A stretch of DNA of 64,000 nucleotides from Conexibacter sp. CPCC 205762 (GCF_030646155.1 NZ_JAUTDN010000021.1:23532-87531); one strand, 5' to 3'. Shown: positions 1 to 9,035, numbered from the stretch's first letter. Translations and numbers: made by a program. The notes: generated from the sequence alone by a model not told the origin.

Positions 1-3000
1 GGTGTCGGCGAGGAAGCCGGTGCCGCCGCTGACGTTGACCGCGACGTCGCCGAAGGCGATCGAGCCGGTCGTCGTCTGCAGCGCGACGCCGCCGCCGGAG
101 CCGCTCGCCGTCGCGCTGTCGATCGCGCCGCTGAGCGCGGTGCCGCTGACGTCGACGGCGCGGCCGCCGCTCGATCTGAGCGCGATCGTGCCGGCGCTCG
201 TCAGGTTGAGCGTGCCGGCGTTGGCGGCCGAGAGCGCCGCGCCGCCGCTGACGTTCGCGTCGACGTCGGAGACGTTGAACGTGCCCGTCGTGCCGCTGAG
301 CGCGATGCCGCCGCTGTTGCCGCTGAGCGTGACGTCGGCGATCGTTGAGCCGGCGGTGCCGGATCTGCCGCTGATCGCCGCGCCGCCGCTGCCGGCGATC
401 GCGAGGCCCTGAACGGTGCTGCCGTTCGCGAGCGTGACGCCCGCGCCGCCGGCGTTGCCGATCGACGGCCGTCTCGCGGCGGTGCCGTCGTAGAGCAGGT
501 CGCCGCCGATCACGAGGTCGTCGGCTTCGCCGATCAGCCGCTCGTTGGCGCCGAGCACGGCGCCCGCGTTCTGGCCGGTCGTGCCGCCGTCGCCGGTGTG
601 CACGAAGATCGTGTCACCGGAGCCGGCGGCGGTGGTCGCCTCGCCGAGCGTGTCGAAGGCGTCGCTGGAGCGGCCGGTGCCGCCCGCCGCCTCCGTGTTG
701 TCGACGTACCAGACGCGGCCGGCGAGTCTGACCGTGACGGTCCCTCTCGCGGTCGCGCTGCCGTCGCTGATCGTGTAGTCGAACGAGTCGCTGGTCGCGG
801 TCGTCCCGGTCGGCGGCACGTAGGTGAAGCTGCCGTCGCTCTGCAGCGTCGCGAAGCCGCCCAGTCTCGAGCTGACTCTCTCCGCTCTGACGCTCAGCTC
901 CGCGCTGCTGTTGTCGGGGTCGCTGTCGTTGTCCTCGACGCTGCCGGTCAGCTGCTTGGCGGCCTCGCCGGCCGGGACCGGGTCGCTGACGACGAGCGTC
1001 GTGTTGCCGACGCCGTCGTAGCTGTCGGCGGCCGCCGACGGCGCGTCGTTGACGCCGTCGATCGTGACGCTGACGGTCGCGGTGTCGGTGCCGCCGTTGC
1101 CGTCGCTGGCGCGGTAGGTGAACGAGTCGGTCGCCTGCTCGCCGGGCTTGAGCGCGTCGAACTGGCCGGTCGGGTCGTAGCTGAGCGAGCCGTCGGCGCC
1201 GACTCTGACGGTCGCGCCTCTGGCGGTTCTGAACGCTCTGCCGACGTTGCCGGCGGCGCCGTTGACCTGGTCGACGGTGAGCGTGTCGCCGTCGGCGTCG
1301 GTGTCGTTTCTGAGCAGGCCCGGCGCGCTCAGCGTCGCGACCGTGTCCTCGTCGGTTCTGACCGTGTCGTCGATCGCGTCAGGTCTGTCGTTGACGCCGG
1401 TCAGCGTGAATCTGACCGTCGCCGTGGCGGTCCCGCCGTTGCCGTCGGAGACCTCGTAGGTGACGGTGTCGTCGACTCTCTGGCCCGCTCTGAGCGAGTT
1501 GAATCTGCCGTTGGGGTCGTATCTGACCGCGCCGTCGGCCCCGATCGTCACGAGCGCGCCGGAGGCCGCTCTGAAGGTCGTGCCGACGTTGGCCGGGCTG
1601 CCGTCGACCTGGCTGACCGTGAGCGTGTCGCCCTCGGCGTCGCTGTCATTGGCGAGCACGCCCGGCGCGGGCACCGTCAGCGCGGTGTCCTCGTCGGTGC
1701 TGTACGCGTCGCCGACGGCGATCGGTCTGTCGTTGACGCCGCTGACGGTGACGCTGATCGTCGCCGTGTCGGTGCCGCTGTTGCCGTCGCTGACGCGGTA
1801 GCTGATCGTGTCTCTGGCCTCCTCGCCGGCTCTGAGCGCGTCGAATCTGCCGTTGGGGTCGTAGCTGAGCGAGCCGTCGGCGTTGACTCTGACGGTCGCG
1901 CCTCTGGCGGAGGTGAACGCTCTGCCGACGTTGCCGGCCGAGCCGTCGACCTGGTCGACGGCGAGCGTGTCGCCGTCGGCGTCGCTGTCGTTTCTGAGCA
2001 CGCCCGGCGCGGCGACGGTGAGGAGCGTGTCCTCGTCGGTTCTGTAGGCGTCGGCCGCGGCGACCGGTCTGTCGTTGACGCCGCTGACGGTGACGCTGAT
2101 CGTCGCCGTGTCGCTGCCGCCGTTGCCGTCGGAGACCTCGTAGGTGACGCTGTCGTCGACTCTCTGGCCGGCTCTGAGCGTCTCGAATCTGCCGTTGGGG
2201 TCGTAGCTGAGCGAGCCGTCGGCGTTGACTCTGACGGTCGCGCCTCTGGCGGAGGTGAACGCTCTGCCGACGTTGCCGGCCGAGCCGTCGACCTGGCTGA
2301 CGGCGAGCGTGTCGCCGTCGGCGTCAGTGTCGTTTCTGAGCACGCCCGGCGCGGCGACCGTCAGCAGCGTGTCCTCGTCGGTGCTGTACGCGTCGCCGGC
2401 GGCGACCGGTCTGTCGTTGACGCCGCTGACGGTGACGCTGATCGTCGCCGTGTCGGTGCCGCCGTTGCCGTCGCTGACGCGGTAGCTGATCGTGTCGCTC
2501 GCTTCCTCGCCGGCTCTGAGCGCGTCGAAGGCGCCGGCCGGGTCGTAGCTGAGCGAGCCGTCGGCGTTGACTCTCACCGTCGCGCCTCTGGCGCTTCTGA
2601 ACGCGCTGCCGACGTTGCCGCCGCTGCCGTCGACCTGGTCGATCGTCAGCGTGTCGCCCTCGGCGTCTCTGTCGTTGGCGAGCAGGCCGGGCGCGGCGAC
2701 GGTGAGGGGCGTGTCCTGGTCGGTTCTGTAGGCGTCGTCGGCGGCGACCGGTGCGTCGTTGTCGCCGCTGATCGTGACGGCGATCGTGGCGCTGTCAGTG
2801 CCGCCGTTGCCGTCGCTGACGCGGTAGCCGATCGTGTCTCTGGCCTCCTCGCCGGCTCTGAGCGCGTCGAAGGCGCCGGCCGGGTCGTAGCTGAGCGAGC
2901 CGTCCGCTCTGATCAGCACCGTCGCGCCTCTGGCGCTTCTGAAGGAGGCGCCGACGTTCGCGCCGGAGCCGTCAGCCTGGTCGACCGCGAGCGTGTCGCC

Positions 3001-5967
3001 GTCGGGGTCGCTGTCGTTGCCGAGCACGCCCGGCGCGGCGATCGAGAGCGGCGTCTGCTCGTCGGTTCTGTAGGCGTCGTCGACCGCGTCGGGCGCGTCG
3101 TTGACGGCGGTGACGGTGAATCTGACCGTCGCCGTCGCTCTGCCGCCGTTGCCGTCCTCGACCGTGTACGCGATCGAGTCGACGATGCTCTGGCCTCTTC
3201 TGAGGCCGCTGGCGACGCCGCTCGGGTCGTATCTGAGCGCGCCGTCGGCGTCGATCGTGACCGTGCCGCCTCTCGCCGTTCTCGTCGCTCTGCTGACGTT
3301 CGCGCCCGCGCCGTCGACCTCGGTGACGGTGAGCGTGTCGCCGTCGAGGTCGCTGTCGTTGGCGAGCACGCCGGGCGCCGCGTCGGTGACGGTGACGCCC
3401 TCGTTGGTGCTGTAGGCGTCGTCGCCGGCGGTCGGCACGTCGTTGACCGCGATCACGTCGAGTCTCGCCGCGACCGGCGCCGAGCTGGTGCCGCCGGCGT
3501 CGGTGACGAGGAAGCGGATCGAACGCTGCACGGTCGACGGCGCGTCGCTCGTGTTGCGGTATCTGACTCCGCGCAGGGCGGTCTGGTAGGCGGCCAGCGA
3601 CGCTCTGCCGCTCAGTCTGAGCGTGCCGCTGGGCGCGTCGTAGGAGGCGCTGATCCCGGCCGGCGGCGCGGTCAGCTCGAGCACGTCCTGGCCGGCGGCG
3701 AGGCCGCTGACGATCTGGACGGTCGCACCGGAGCCGTCGGTCGAGTCGGGGTCGCTGACGGTGAGGCCGCCGTCGACCGTCGTCGCCGGGTCGTTCTCCG
3801 TGTATCTGACGGTGCCGCCGCTGAGCGTCACGACCGGCGGGTCGGCGATCGCTCTGACCGTCACCGTCTTGGTCGCGGCCGCGCTCGTGAGCGCGCCGTC
3901 GGTGACGCTGAAGGCGACGCTGCGCGGGCCCGCTCTCGGGTCTCTGCCGGCGTTCGCGTAGGCGACCGAGCGCAGCGCTCTCTCGTAGTCGGCGAGCGGC
4001 GCTCTGCCGCTCAGCGTCAGCACGCCTCTCGCTCTCTCGAAGCTGCCTCTGATCGTCGCGGTGTCGCTGAAGACGAGCTGGTCCTCGCCGCCGGCGAAGC
4101 CGCCGCCGATCGCGATCGTCGCGCCGGTCAGGTTCGGCGAGTCGACGTCTCTGACCGTCAGCGCCGCGTCGATCGCGGTCGCCGGGTCACCCTCGGTGAA
4201 GGCGGTCGCGCCGGCCGAGGTCGTCACGACCGGCGCGTCGTTGACCGCTCTGACGGTGACGGTGACCGTCGCCGTCGTCGAGATCAGCAGCGCGACGGTG
4301 ACGCGGAACTGGAACGTGTCGCTGCCGTTGAAGTCCGGGTCGGGCGTGTAGGTGAGGAAGCGGTTGGTCGGGAAGCTGAAGTCGCTCAGTCTGCCGTGGG
4401 CGGGGTTTCTGACGATCGAGAAGAAGCCCGTGAGCGCCTGTATCGGATCGCTCGCGAGGTCGATTCTGATCGCTCTGTCCTCGTCGGTGGAGACGCTCTG
4501 GTCCTGCGCGAACGGCGGGACGCCGATGCTCTGCGGCTGCGGCGCGGGGCCGCCGCCGCCCTTCGGGAAGTTGACGAACTGCTGCGGGTGGACGCCGAGC
4601 GGCTTCAGCTTCGCCGCCGCGTTGCCGCGCGCGAAGCCCTCCGTCAGCAGCGAGCCGAGGAAGGGCGTGCCGCCGGCGACGGCCGCGCTGGCCTTGTCGA
4701 CGGCGCCGCTGTCGGCCAGCAGCCCGTCGATGCCGGTCAGGACGCGGCTGGTGAAGGCGAGCTGGGTGGCGCCGCTGCCGGCGGGGCAGAGGCTGCGCGA
4801 GCCGGGGATGCAGGCGTAGGCGGTCTCGTCTCTCTCGCTCGCGGTCAGCAGCACGCGCAGGTTCGGCTCGCTCTTGAGCGCGTCGATCAGGCCGCCCGCG
4901 TAGGGCGCGTCGACGAGCAGCTGGAAGTCGGTGCCGGGGTTGGCGCGCAGCAGCGCGCGCAGCTCGTCGGCGCGCAGATCCTGCTGCTCGAGCCGTCCGT
5001 CGGCGTGGCCGGAGGCGCCGAGGCTGACGGTCGGCTGGCCGCCCTCGACGCCGCCGCCGGCGATCCACAGCAGCACGCTCTTGCAGCCGTGGCCTCTGAT
5101 CAGGCGCGTGACGAAGGCCGACGGCGTGAGGCCGTCGCGGGTCGAGTAGCGGGCGGCGACGAAGCCGCGGTCGCGCTTCTCGAGGTCGGACAGGAGGCTG
5201 CCGACCGCGGCGCGGGTGCGGTCGACGCTGGCGTAGTCGTACGCGTTGCCGAGCATGTCAGCGACGGTGATCCCGCACGCGTGCGCGCGCGCGAGCGCCA
5301 GCGCCGCCCGGTCGGCGCCGGCCTTGGCGGCGACGGTCGTCCCGCGCGCCGTCTTGCGGGCGCTGTCCTTGCGGGCGGTGCCGGCGACGCGGGGGAGGCG
5401 CGTGAAGACGCGGAATCTGCGGTCGCGGTAGGCGACGGCGTTGCGCAGGTAGAGCGGCGGCCGGCCGGCGACCAGCGGCGGCCAGTCGAAGCTCGCGCTG
5501 ACGCGCACCGTGCCGCTGTCGACGCCGACGAGCGCGACGCGGCCGGGGTGCTGGTAGAGCCGGAAGGGGCCGCGGTCCTCGTAGTAGAGCCAGGCCGCCT
5601 CGCCGCCGACGCGGATCACCTGCGGCGCGCGCGTGACGTCGGCGCCCGCTCTGCGCAGGCGGTCGCGGCGGACGGCGGTGTTGGGCGCGAAGGCGGAGCT
5701 GGCGCTTGCGCGCTCGGCGCCGGCCTGGCGCACGACCGTGCCGGCGGCGAGCGGCCGCCCCTGCCGGAAGACGATCACCGGCGCGTCACCGCGCTCGGAG
5801 CCGAGCGCGCGCAATGCGGCGCGATCGGCGCTCGCGGGCGAGATCGCCCGCGCCGGGCTCGCGAAGGCGATCAACGCGATCGCGCAGATGAACATCGCCG
5901 CAGCCGCTCCGCGCAGTCCCTGCGCGGTCGAGCGGTCGGCTCCTGACGGATTCCCGGAGACGGTCAC
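1..5967 (-). CDS. Giant exported repeat protein with caspase-like domain, cadherin/VCBS-like repeats and beta-helix (3' end missing)
   Basis: The minus-strand frame is open from 5967 to the left window edge (1989 codons, no stop), so the C-terminus is missing. I chose GTG at 5967 because GGGAGGG lies just upstream; an in-frame ATG at 5982 lacks a Shine-Dalgarno. Residues about 17-41 form a signal peptide (hydrophobic, ending SPARA). Residues about 190-400 resemble a caspase/peptidase C13 alpha/beta fold: SGHADG (His321), then LLVDAPYAGG where DAC-SGG is expected (Pro355 replaces Cys), then LLTASERDE. From about residue 490 come cadherin/Ig-like modules with VNDAPVV and DEDT motifs, then seven units of exactly 114 residues. 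From about 1751 (VWYVDNTEAAGG) a Gly/Ser/Thr-rich parallel beta-helix region starts. The likely role is a secreted or surface adhesin or scaffold; that is inference. Arginine in the repeats is almost always AGA. Confidence 0.85.
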   Translation of the reverse strand, partial: MTVSGNPSGADRSTAQGLRGAAAAMFICAIALIAFASPARAISPASADRAALRALGSERGDAPVIVFRQGRPLAAGTVVRQAGAERASASSAFAPNTAVRRDRLRRAGADVTRAPQVIRVGGEAAWLYYEDRGPFRLYQHPGRVALVGVDSGTVRVSASFDWPPLVAGRPPLYLRNAVAYRDRRFRVFTRLPRVAGTARKDSARKTARGTTVAAKAGADRAALALARAHACGITVADMLGNAYDYASVDRTRAAVGSLLSDLEKRDRGFVAARYSTRDGLTPSAFVTRLIRGHGCKSVLLWIAGGGVEGGQPTVSLGASGHADGRLEQQDLRADELRALLRANPGTDFQLLVDAPYAGGLIDALKSEPNLRVLLTASERDETAYACIPGSRSLCPAGSGATQLAFTSRVLTGIDGLLADSGAVDKASAAVAGGTPFLGSLLTEGFARGNAAAKLKPLGVHPQQFVNFPKGGGGPAPQPQSIGVPPFAQDQSVSTDEDRAIRIDLASDPIQALTGFFSIVRNPAHGRLSDFSFPTNRFLTYTPDPDFNGSDTFQFRVTVALLISTTATVTVTVRAVNDAPVVTTSAGATAFTEGDPATAIDAALTVRDVDSPNLTGATIAIGGGFAGGEDQLVFSDTATIRGSFERARGVLTLSGRAPLADYERALRSVAYANAGRDPRAGPRSVAFSVTDGALTSAAATKTVTVRAIADPPVVTLSGGTVRYTENDPATTVDGGLTVSDPDSTDGSGATVQIVSGLAAGQDVLELTAPPAGISASYDAPSGTLRLSGRASLAAYQTALRGVRYRNTSDAPSTVQRSIRFLVTDAGGTSSAPVAARLDVIAVNDVPTAGDDAYSTNEGVTVTDAAPGVLANDSDLDGDTLTVTEVDGAGANVSRATRTARGGTVTIDADGALRYDPSGVASGLRRGQSIVDSIAYTVEDGNGGRATATVRFTVTAVNDAPDAVDDAYRTDEQTPLSIAAPGVLGNDSDPDGDTLAVDQADGSGANVGASFRSARGATVLIRADGSLSYDPAGAFDALRAGEEARDTIGYRVSDGNGGTDSATIAVTISGDNDAPVAADDAYRTDQDTPLTVAAPGLLANDRDAEGDTLTIDQVDGSGGNVGSAFRSARGATVRVNADGSLSYDPAGAFDALRAGEEASDTISYRVSDGNGGTDTATISVTVSGVNDRPVAAGDAYSTDEDTLLTVAAPGVLRNDTDADGDTLAVSQVDGSAGNVGRAFTSARGATVRVNADGSLSYDPNGRFETLRAGQRVDDSVTYEVSDGNGGSDTATISVTVSGVNDRPVAAADAYRTDEDTLLTVAAPGVLRNDSDADGDTLAVDQVDGSAGNVGRAFTSARGATVRVNADGSLSYDPNGRFDALRAGEEARDTISYRVSDGNSGTDTATISVTVSGVNDRPIAVGDAYSTDEDTALTVPAPGVLANDSDAEGDTLTVSQVDGSPANVGTTFRAASGALVTIGADGAVRYDPNGRFNSLRAGQRVDDTVTYEVSDGNGGTATATVRFTLTGVNDRPDAIDDTVRTDEDTVATLSAPGLLRNDTDADGDTLTVDQVNGAAGNVGRAFRTARGATVRVGADGSLSYDPTGQFDALKPGEQATDSFTYRASDGNGGTDTATVSVTIDGVNDAPSAAADSYDGVGNTTLVVSDPVPAGEAAKQLTGSVEDNDSDPDNSSAELSVRAERVSSRLGGFATLQSDGSFTYVPPTGTTATSDSFDYTISDGSATARGTVTVRLAGRVWYVDNTEAAGGTGRSSDAFDTLGEATTAAGSGDTIFVHTGDGGTTGQNAGAVLGANERLIGEADDLVIGGDLLYDGTAARRPSIGNAGGAGVTLANGSTVQGLAIAGSGGAAISGRSGTAGSTIADVTLSGNSGGIALSGTTGTFNVSDVDANVSGGAALSAANAGTLNLTSAGTIALRSSGGRAVDVSGTALSGAIDSATASGSGGGVALQTTTGSIAFGDVAVNVSGGTGFLADT
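1045..3438 (-). repeat. Seven tandem coding repeats of exactly 342 bp
   Basis: The string GTCGTT (plus strand, the VND motif on the coding strand) recurs at 1045, 1387, 1729, 2071, 2413, 2755, 3097 and 3439, each exactly 342 bp apart, giving 114-residue cadherin/VCBS-like units. Neighbouring units share long identical stretches, especially those at 1729-2412, while the outer units are more diverged. The pattern fits recent duplication or homogenisation by recombination inside the giant surface gene. Confidence 0.9.
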
Positions 5968-6138
5968 GCCGTTCCCTCCCATGCGCCGCGGGTGGCCCGC
6001 GCCACGAACCGCGAATCGTCGGTCACTCGTGAGGCACGTCCTGGTGATGCACCCACGTTTGGTACTTCAGCACGAAGTCGCTGGAGGATACGCATCTGCA
6101 GCCTGATTGCGCAAATAGTTGCGAAACATTGAACACGC

Positions 6139-6166
6139 TTTGCATCTCTCGTCTGACATCTATACG
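6139..6166 (+). promoter_or_regulatory. Candidate promoter for the tail-collar genes
   Basis: The 237-bp gap between the divergent giant gene and the first tail-collar gene is clearly lower in GC than its surroundings. It holds TTTGCA (6139-6144), a 16-bp spacer and TATACG (6161-6166), followed by AAGGGAG ahead of the ATG at 6205. A direct repeat TTGCGCAAAT / TTGCGAAAC lies just upstream (about 6108-6127). The match to sigma-70 boxes is only moderate. Confidence 0.35.
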
Positions 6167-6204
6167 GTGCGGCGCATCACGTCGGCGGCAAGGGAGCACG
6201 CGGT

Positions 6205-6711
6205 ATGGGGACACCCTTTCTGGGCGAAATCCGCCCGATGTCGTTCAACTTCCCACCTCGAGGGTGGGCGCAGTGCGATGGCCAGCTGTTGCCGATCAAC
6301 CAGAACCAGCCGCTCTTCTCGCTGCTCGGCACGACCTACGGCGGAAACGGGCAGACGACCTTCGCGCTGCCGAACCTGCGCGGCCGGCTGCCGGTCGGCT
6401 GGGGCGGCGGCAACGCGCTCGGCGAGATCGGCGGCAGCGAGGCGGTGACGCTGAATCCGAGTCAGATCCCGGCGCACATGCACACGCTGTTCGCGTCCAA
6501 GGTGGCCGGCAACGACGCCTTCCCGGGGATCTTCGCGTCGGCCGCGAACCTCTACACCGGGCCGACGAACCTGACGCCGGTCGGCACCACGCCGACGAGA
6601 CCGCCGCCGACGATCTCACCTGCGGGCTCGGCGGCGCACAGCAACGTGATGCCGTTCTCGGTGCTCAACTTCTGCATCGCCCTCCAGGGCATATTCCCGT
6701 CACGCAACTAG
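6205..6711 (+). CDS. Phage tail-collar domain protein (first of three)
   Basis: 168-residue protein of the tail-collar/microcystin-dependent protein (MdpB-like) family. The N-terminal half has the family signature: MGTPFLGEIRPMSFNFPPRGW, then CDGQLLPI near residue 25, LFSLLGTTYGGNG near 37 and FALPNLRGRLPVG near 53. The second half is variable and ends in a hydrophobic IALQGIFPSRN tail typical of this family. AAGGGAG precedes the start. Downstream spacing to the next paralogue is 18 bp with a strong GAGGAG. In phages such domains sit in short tail fibres; chromosomal triplets like this lack any tail machinery nearby and their job is not established. Confidence 0.85.
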   Translation: MGTPFLGEIRPMSFNFPPRGWAQCDGQLLPINQNQPLFSLLGTTYGGNGQTTFALPNLRGRLPVGWGGGNALGEIGGSEAVTLNPSQIPAHMHTLFASKVAGNDAFPGIFASAANLYTGPTNLTPVGTTPTRPPPTISPAGSAAHSNVMPFSVLNFCIALQGIFPSRN

Positions 6712-6729
6712 AGGTCGAGGAGAACGACG

Positions 6730-7248
6730 ATGTCTGAGCCGTACGTCGGCGAGATCCGCATGTTCGGCGGCAACTTCGCGCCCAACGGCTGGGCCAACTG
6801 CGATGGGGCGCTGCTGCCGATCTCCGAGAACGAGACGCTCTTCAACCTGATCGGCACCACCTACGGCGGTGACGGCCAGGAGACCTTCGCGGTGCCGAAC
6901 CTGAACGGCCGCGCGTCGATGCACATGGGCACCGGCAACGGCCTCACGACCCGGATACTGGGCGAGGTCGGCGGCAGCGAGAGCGTGACGCTGACGACCA
7001 GCCAGCTCGGCGGTCACCAGCACAACCTGATGGCGAGCCTCGACAACGCGACCGGCGCCAACCCGGGCGACGCGGTGCCGGGGACGGTCGGGACGGTCCA
7101 GATCTACCGCAGCGGCGCCAACGGCCAGACGATGCCGGCGCAGGCGGTCGACTTCAGAGGCAGCAGCCAGCCGCACGACAACATGCAGCCGTACCTCGTG
7201 ATCCGTTTCATCATCTCCCTCTTCGGGATCTACCCGAGCCCCAGCTAG
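6730..7248 (+). CDS. Phage tail-collar domain protein (second of three)
   Basis: 172 residues, paralogous to the genes on either side. It starts MSEPYVGEIRMFGGNFAPNGW, followed by NCDGALLPISENETLFNLIG, TTYGGDGQETFAVPNLNGR and a GGSESVTLTTSQL segment shared with its neighbours. The end ISLFGIYPSPS is the usual hydrophobic tail. GAGGAGA lies 8 bp before the ATG and the next gene follows after 10 bp, so the three genes are one transcriptional unit. The middle insert (ANPGDAVPGTVGTVQIY) differs from the paralogues, as expected if each copy covers a different ligand or position. Function is unknown. Confidence 0.85.
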   Translation: MSEPYVGEIRMFGGNFAPNGWANCDGALLPISENETLFNLIGTTYGGDGQETFAVPNLNGRASMHMGTGNGLTTRILGEVGGSESVTLTTSQLGGHQHNLMASLDNATGANPGDAVPGTVGTVQIYRSGANGQTMPAQAVDFRGSSQPHDNMQPYLVIRFIISLFGIYPSPS

Positions 7249-7258
7249 GAGGCCATCG

Positions 7259-7777
7259 ATGTCGTCACCCTTCGTCGGCGAGATCAAGGTCTGGGCCGGG
7301 AACTTCGCGCCGACCGGCTACGCGACCTGCGCCGGTCAGCTGCTGCCGATCTCGCAGAACACCGCGCTCTTCTCGCTGCTCGGCACGATGTACGGCGGCG
7401 ACGGCAAGTCGACCTTCGCGCTGCCGGACCTGCAGGGGCGCGTGCCGCTCCACGTCGACAACAGCCAGTACTTCCAGGGCGAGCAGGCCGGCAGCGACTC
7501 CGTCACGCTGATCGAGGCCGAGATGGCGCGGCACAACCACGTCGTCAACGTCAACCAGGTCGACACCGCGAACCTGACGCAGCCGGGGCCCAACCGCATC
7601 ATCGCGCAGTCGCGCAACGGCAACGCGTTCCAGACGAGCGGCACCGACAACGCCGTCGCGATGAACCCGAACGCGATCTCGGTCGCCGGGCAGACGCAGC
7701 CGCACTCCAACCAGCAGCCGTACCTGGTGCTGAACTACATCATCGCGCTGCAGGGCGTCTTTCCGCAGCGACCCTGA
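7259..7777 (+). CDS. Phage tail-collar domain protein (third of three)
   Basis: 172 residues, same architecture: MSSPFVGEIKVWAGNFAPTGY, CAGQLLPISQNTALFSLLG, TMYGGDGKSTFALPDLQGR and GSDSVTLIEAEMARHNH, ending NYIIALQGVFPQRP. A strong AGGAGG precedes the ATG. It closes the triplet; a hairpin follows. The three copies differ enough that the duplication is old. Three adjacent MdpB-like genes beside a giant repeat protein suggest that the products act together, for example as trimeric tips or surface appendages, but nothing in the sequence proves it. Confidence 0.85.
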   Translation: MSSPFVGEIKVWAGNFAPTGYATCAGQLLPISQNTALFSLLGTMYGGDGKSTFALPDLQGRVPLHVDNSQYFQGEQAGSDSVTLIEAEMARHNHVVNVNQVDTANLTQPGPNRIIAQSRNGNAFQTSGTDNAVAMNPNAISVAGQTQPHSNQQPYLVLNYIIALQGVFPQRP

Positions 7778-7787
7778 GGCTGGAGTC

Positions 7788-7821
7788 GAGGCTGAGCGTC
7801 GTCGCGGCGACTCTCAGCCTC
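7788..7821 (+). terminator. Hairpin after the tail-collar genes
   Basis: GAGGCTGAGCGTCG (7788-7801) pairs with CGACTCTCAGCCTC (7808-7821) with one mismatch and a 6-nt loop. No T-tract follows, so termination is likely but not certain. Confidence 0.55.
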
Positions 7822-7853
7822 AGCTCATCCGGGCGCGCTAGCGTGGCCCGCCC

Positions 7854-9035
7854 GTGTCCGTCCCCACGAGCACAACCGATCGCAGCGGTGCGATCGACGG
7901 CGCCCGCGGCCTCGCGGCGCTGTCGGTGCTGCTGTTCCACGCCTGGCTCTACACGCGCGCCGACGTCTCCGCCTCCTCACGGGTGACGACGCTCGACTAC
8001 GTCGTGCACGAGGGGCGGCTCGGGCTGGTGCTGTTCTTCGTCCTCTCCGGCTTCCTGCTGTGGCGGCCGTTCGTCGCCGCCGCGCGCGGCCGCCGGCCGC
8101 GGCCCGGCACGCGCGAGTACCTCGTCCGCCGCGGCGCGCGCGTGCTGCCGGCCTACTACCTCGCGCTGGCCGGCTCGCTCGCGCTGCTGTGGGGCGCGCG
8201 CGAGACGCCCGGCGTGCGGCTGCCGCCGGCGGAGCTGCTGCCGCACTTCCTCGTCTTCGCGCAGAACTTCAACCCGGCGACGGTGATGAAGCTCGACCCG
8301 CCGATGTGGACGCTCGCGGTCGAGGTCAGCTTCTACCTGCTGCTGCCGCTGGTCGCGCTGCTGGCGCTGCGGCTGCCGCGCGCGCGGGCCGCGCAGCTGC
8401 TCGTGCCCGCGGCGCTGCTCGCCTTCGGCGTGATGTGGAACGTCGACATCGCCGGCACCGGCTCGATCGTCTCCAGCAAGCTGCTGCCGGCGATGCTGCC
8501 GTACTTCGCGCTCGGGATGGCCGTCGCGCTGGCGCTCGACGGCCGCCGCCCGTTCGGCCCGCGGGTCGCCTACCCGCTGCTTGCGCTGGGGCTGGCGCTG
8601 GTCGCCGGCGACGCCTGGTGGCAGGCGCATGGGGCGGCGGTCAGATCGCACTCGTACGCGTTCCGGATCTGGCGCGACCTGCCCGGCGCGGCCGGCTTCG
8701 CGCTCGTCGTCGCGGTCGCCGCCGGCAGCTCCGGCGCCGGCACCGCGCTGCTGCGGCTGCGGCCGCTGGTGTGGTTCGGGACGATCTCCTACGGCGTCTA
8801 CCTGTGGCACGTGCCGCTGCTGCTGTTCGCGCGGCATCTCGGCCTGCTGCCGCTGCACACGCTGCCGGCGACGCTGGTCGCGCTGGCGCTGAGCGTCCCC
8901 GTCGCGGCGGCCAGCTGGCGCTGGGTCGAGCAGCCGGCGATCGAGCGGGCGCGCTGGTTCACGCGCCGTTGGCGCGAGCCGCTGGGGCGCGCGGCAGCGC
9001 GCGGCGAGCGCGGCGTCGCGCGCTCGCGCGCCTGA
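7854..9035 (+). CDS. Acyltransferase 3 family membrane protein
   Basis: 393-residue integral membrane protein of the acyltransferase-3 (OafA/PlaP-like) family, which transfers acyl groups to sugars or other extracytoplasmic acceptors. Family features are visible: IDGARGLAALSVLLFHAW near residue 13, with the conserved His, a FFVLSGFLLWRPF segment near 61, and about ten hydrophobic helices. SYGVYLWHVPLLLF lies near 305. It starts with GTG. It lies 76 bp after the tail-collar genes, separated by a hairpin, so it may be independent. Possible acceptors include cell-wall glycans or glycans on the neighbouring surface protein; this is speculative. A short Arg/Ala-rich cytoplasmic tail ends the protein. 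Confidence 0.85.
   Translation: MSVPTSTTDRSGAIDGARGLAALSVLLFHAWLYTRADVSASSRVTTLDYVVHEGRLGLVLFFVLSGFLLWRPFVAAARGRRPRPGTREYLVRRGARVLPAYYLALAGSLALLWGARETPGVRLPPAELLPHFLVFAQNFNPATVMKLDPPMWTLAVEVSFYLLLPLVALLALRLPRARAAQLLVPAALLAFGVMWNVDIAGTGSIVSSKLLPAMLPYFALGMAVALALDGRRPFGPRVAYPLLALGLALVAGDAWWQAHGAAVRSHSYAFRIWRDLPGAAGFALVVAVAAGSSGAGTALLRLRPLVWFGTISYGVYLWHVPLLLFARHLGLLPLHTLPATLVALALSVPVAAASWRWVEQPAIERARWFTRRWREPLGRAAARGERGVARSRA

Noticed and set aside
1045..3438. CRISPR-like or satellite array
   Set aside because: The 342-bp units are coding, in frame and without spacers.
598..5946. Very long plus-strand open frame (about 1780 codons)
   Set aside because: It is antisense to the giant protein; its product is Arg/Val/Ala-rich nonsense, while the minus frame gives a signal peptide and recognisable repeats.
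6205..7777. Prophage remnant
   Set aside because: Only tail-collar domain genes are present; no capsid, terminase, tail tube, integrase or attachment sites nearby, and composition is normal.
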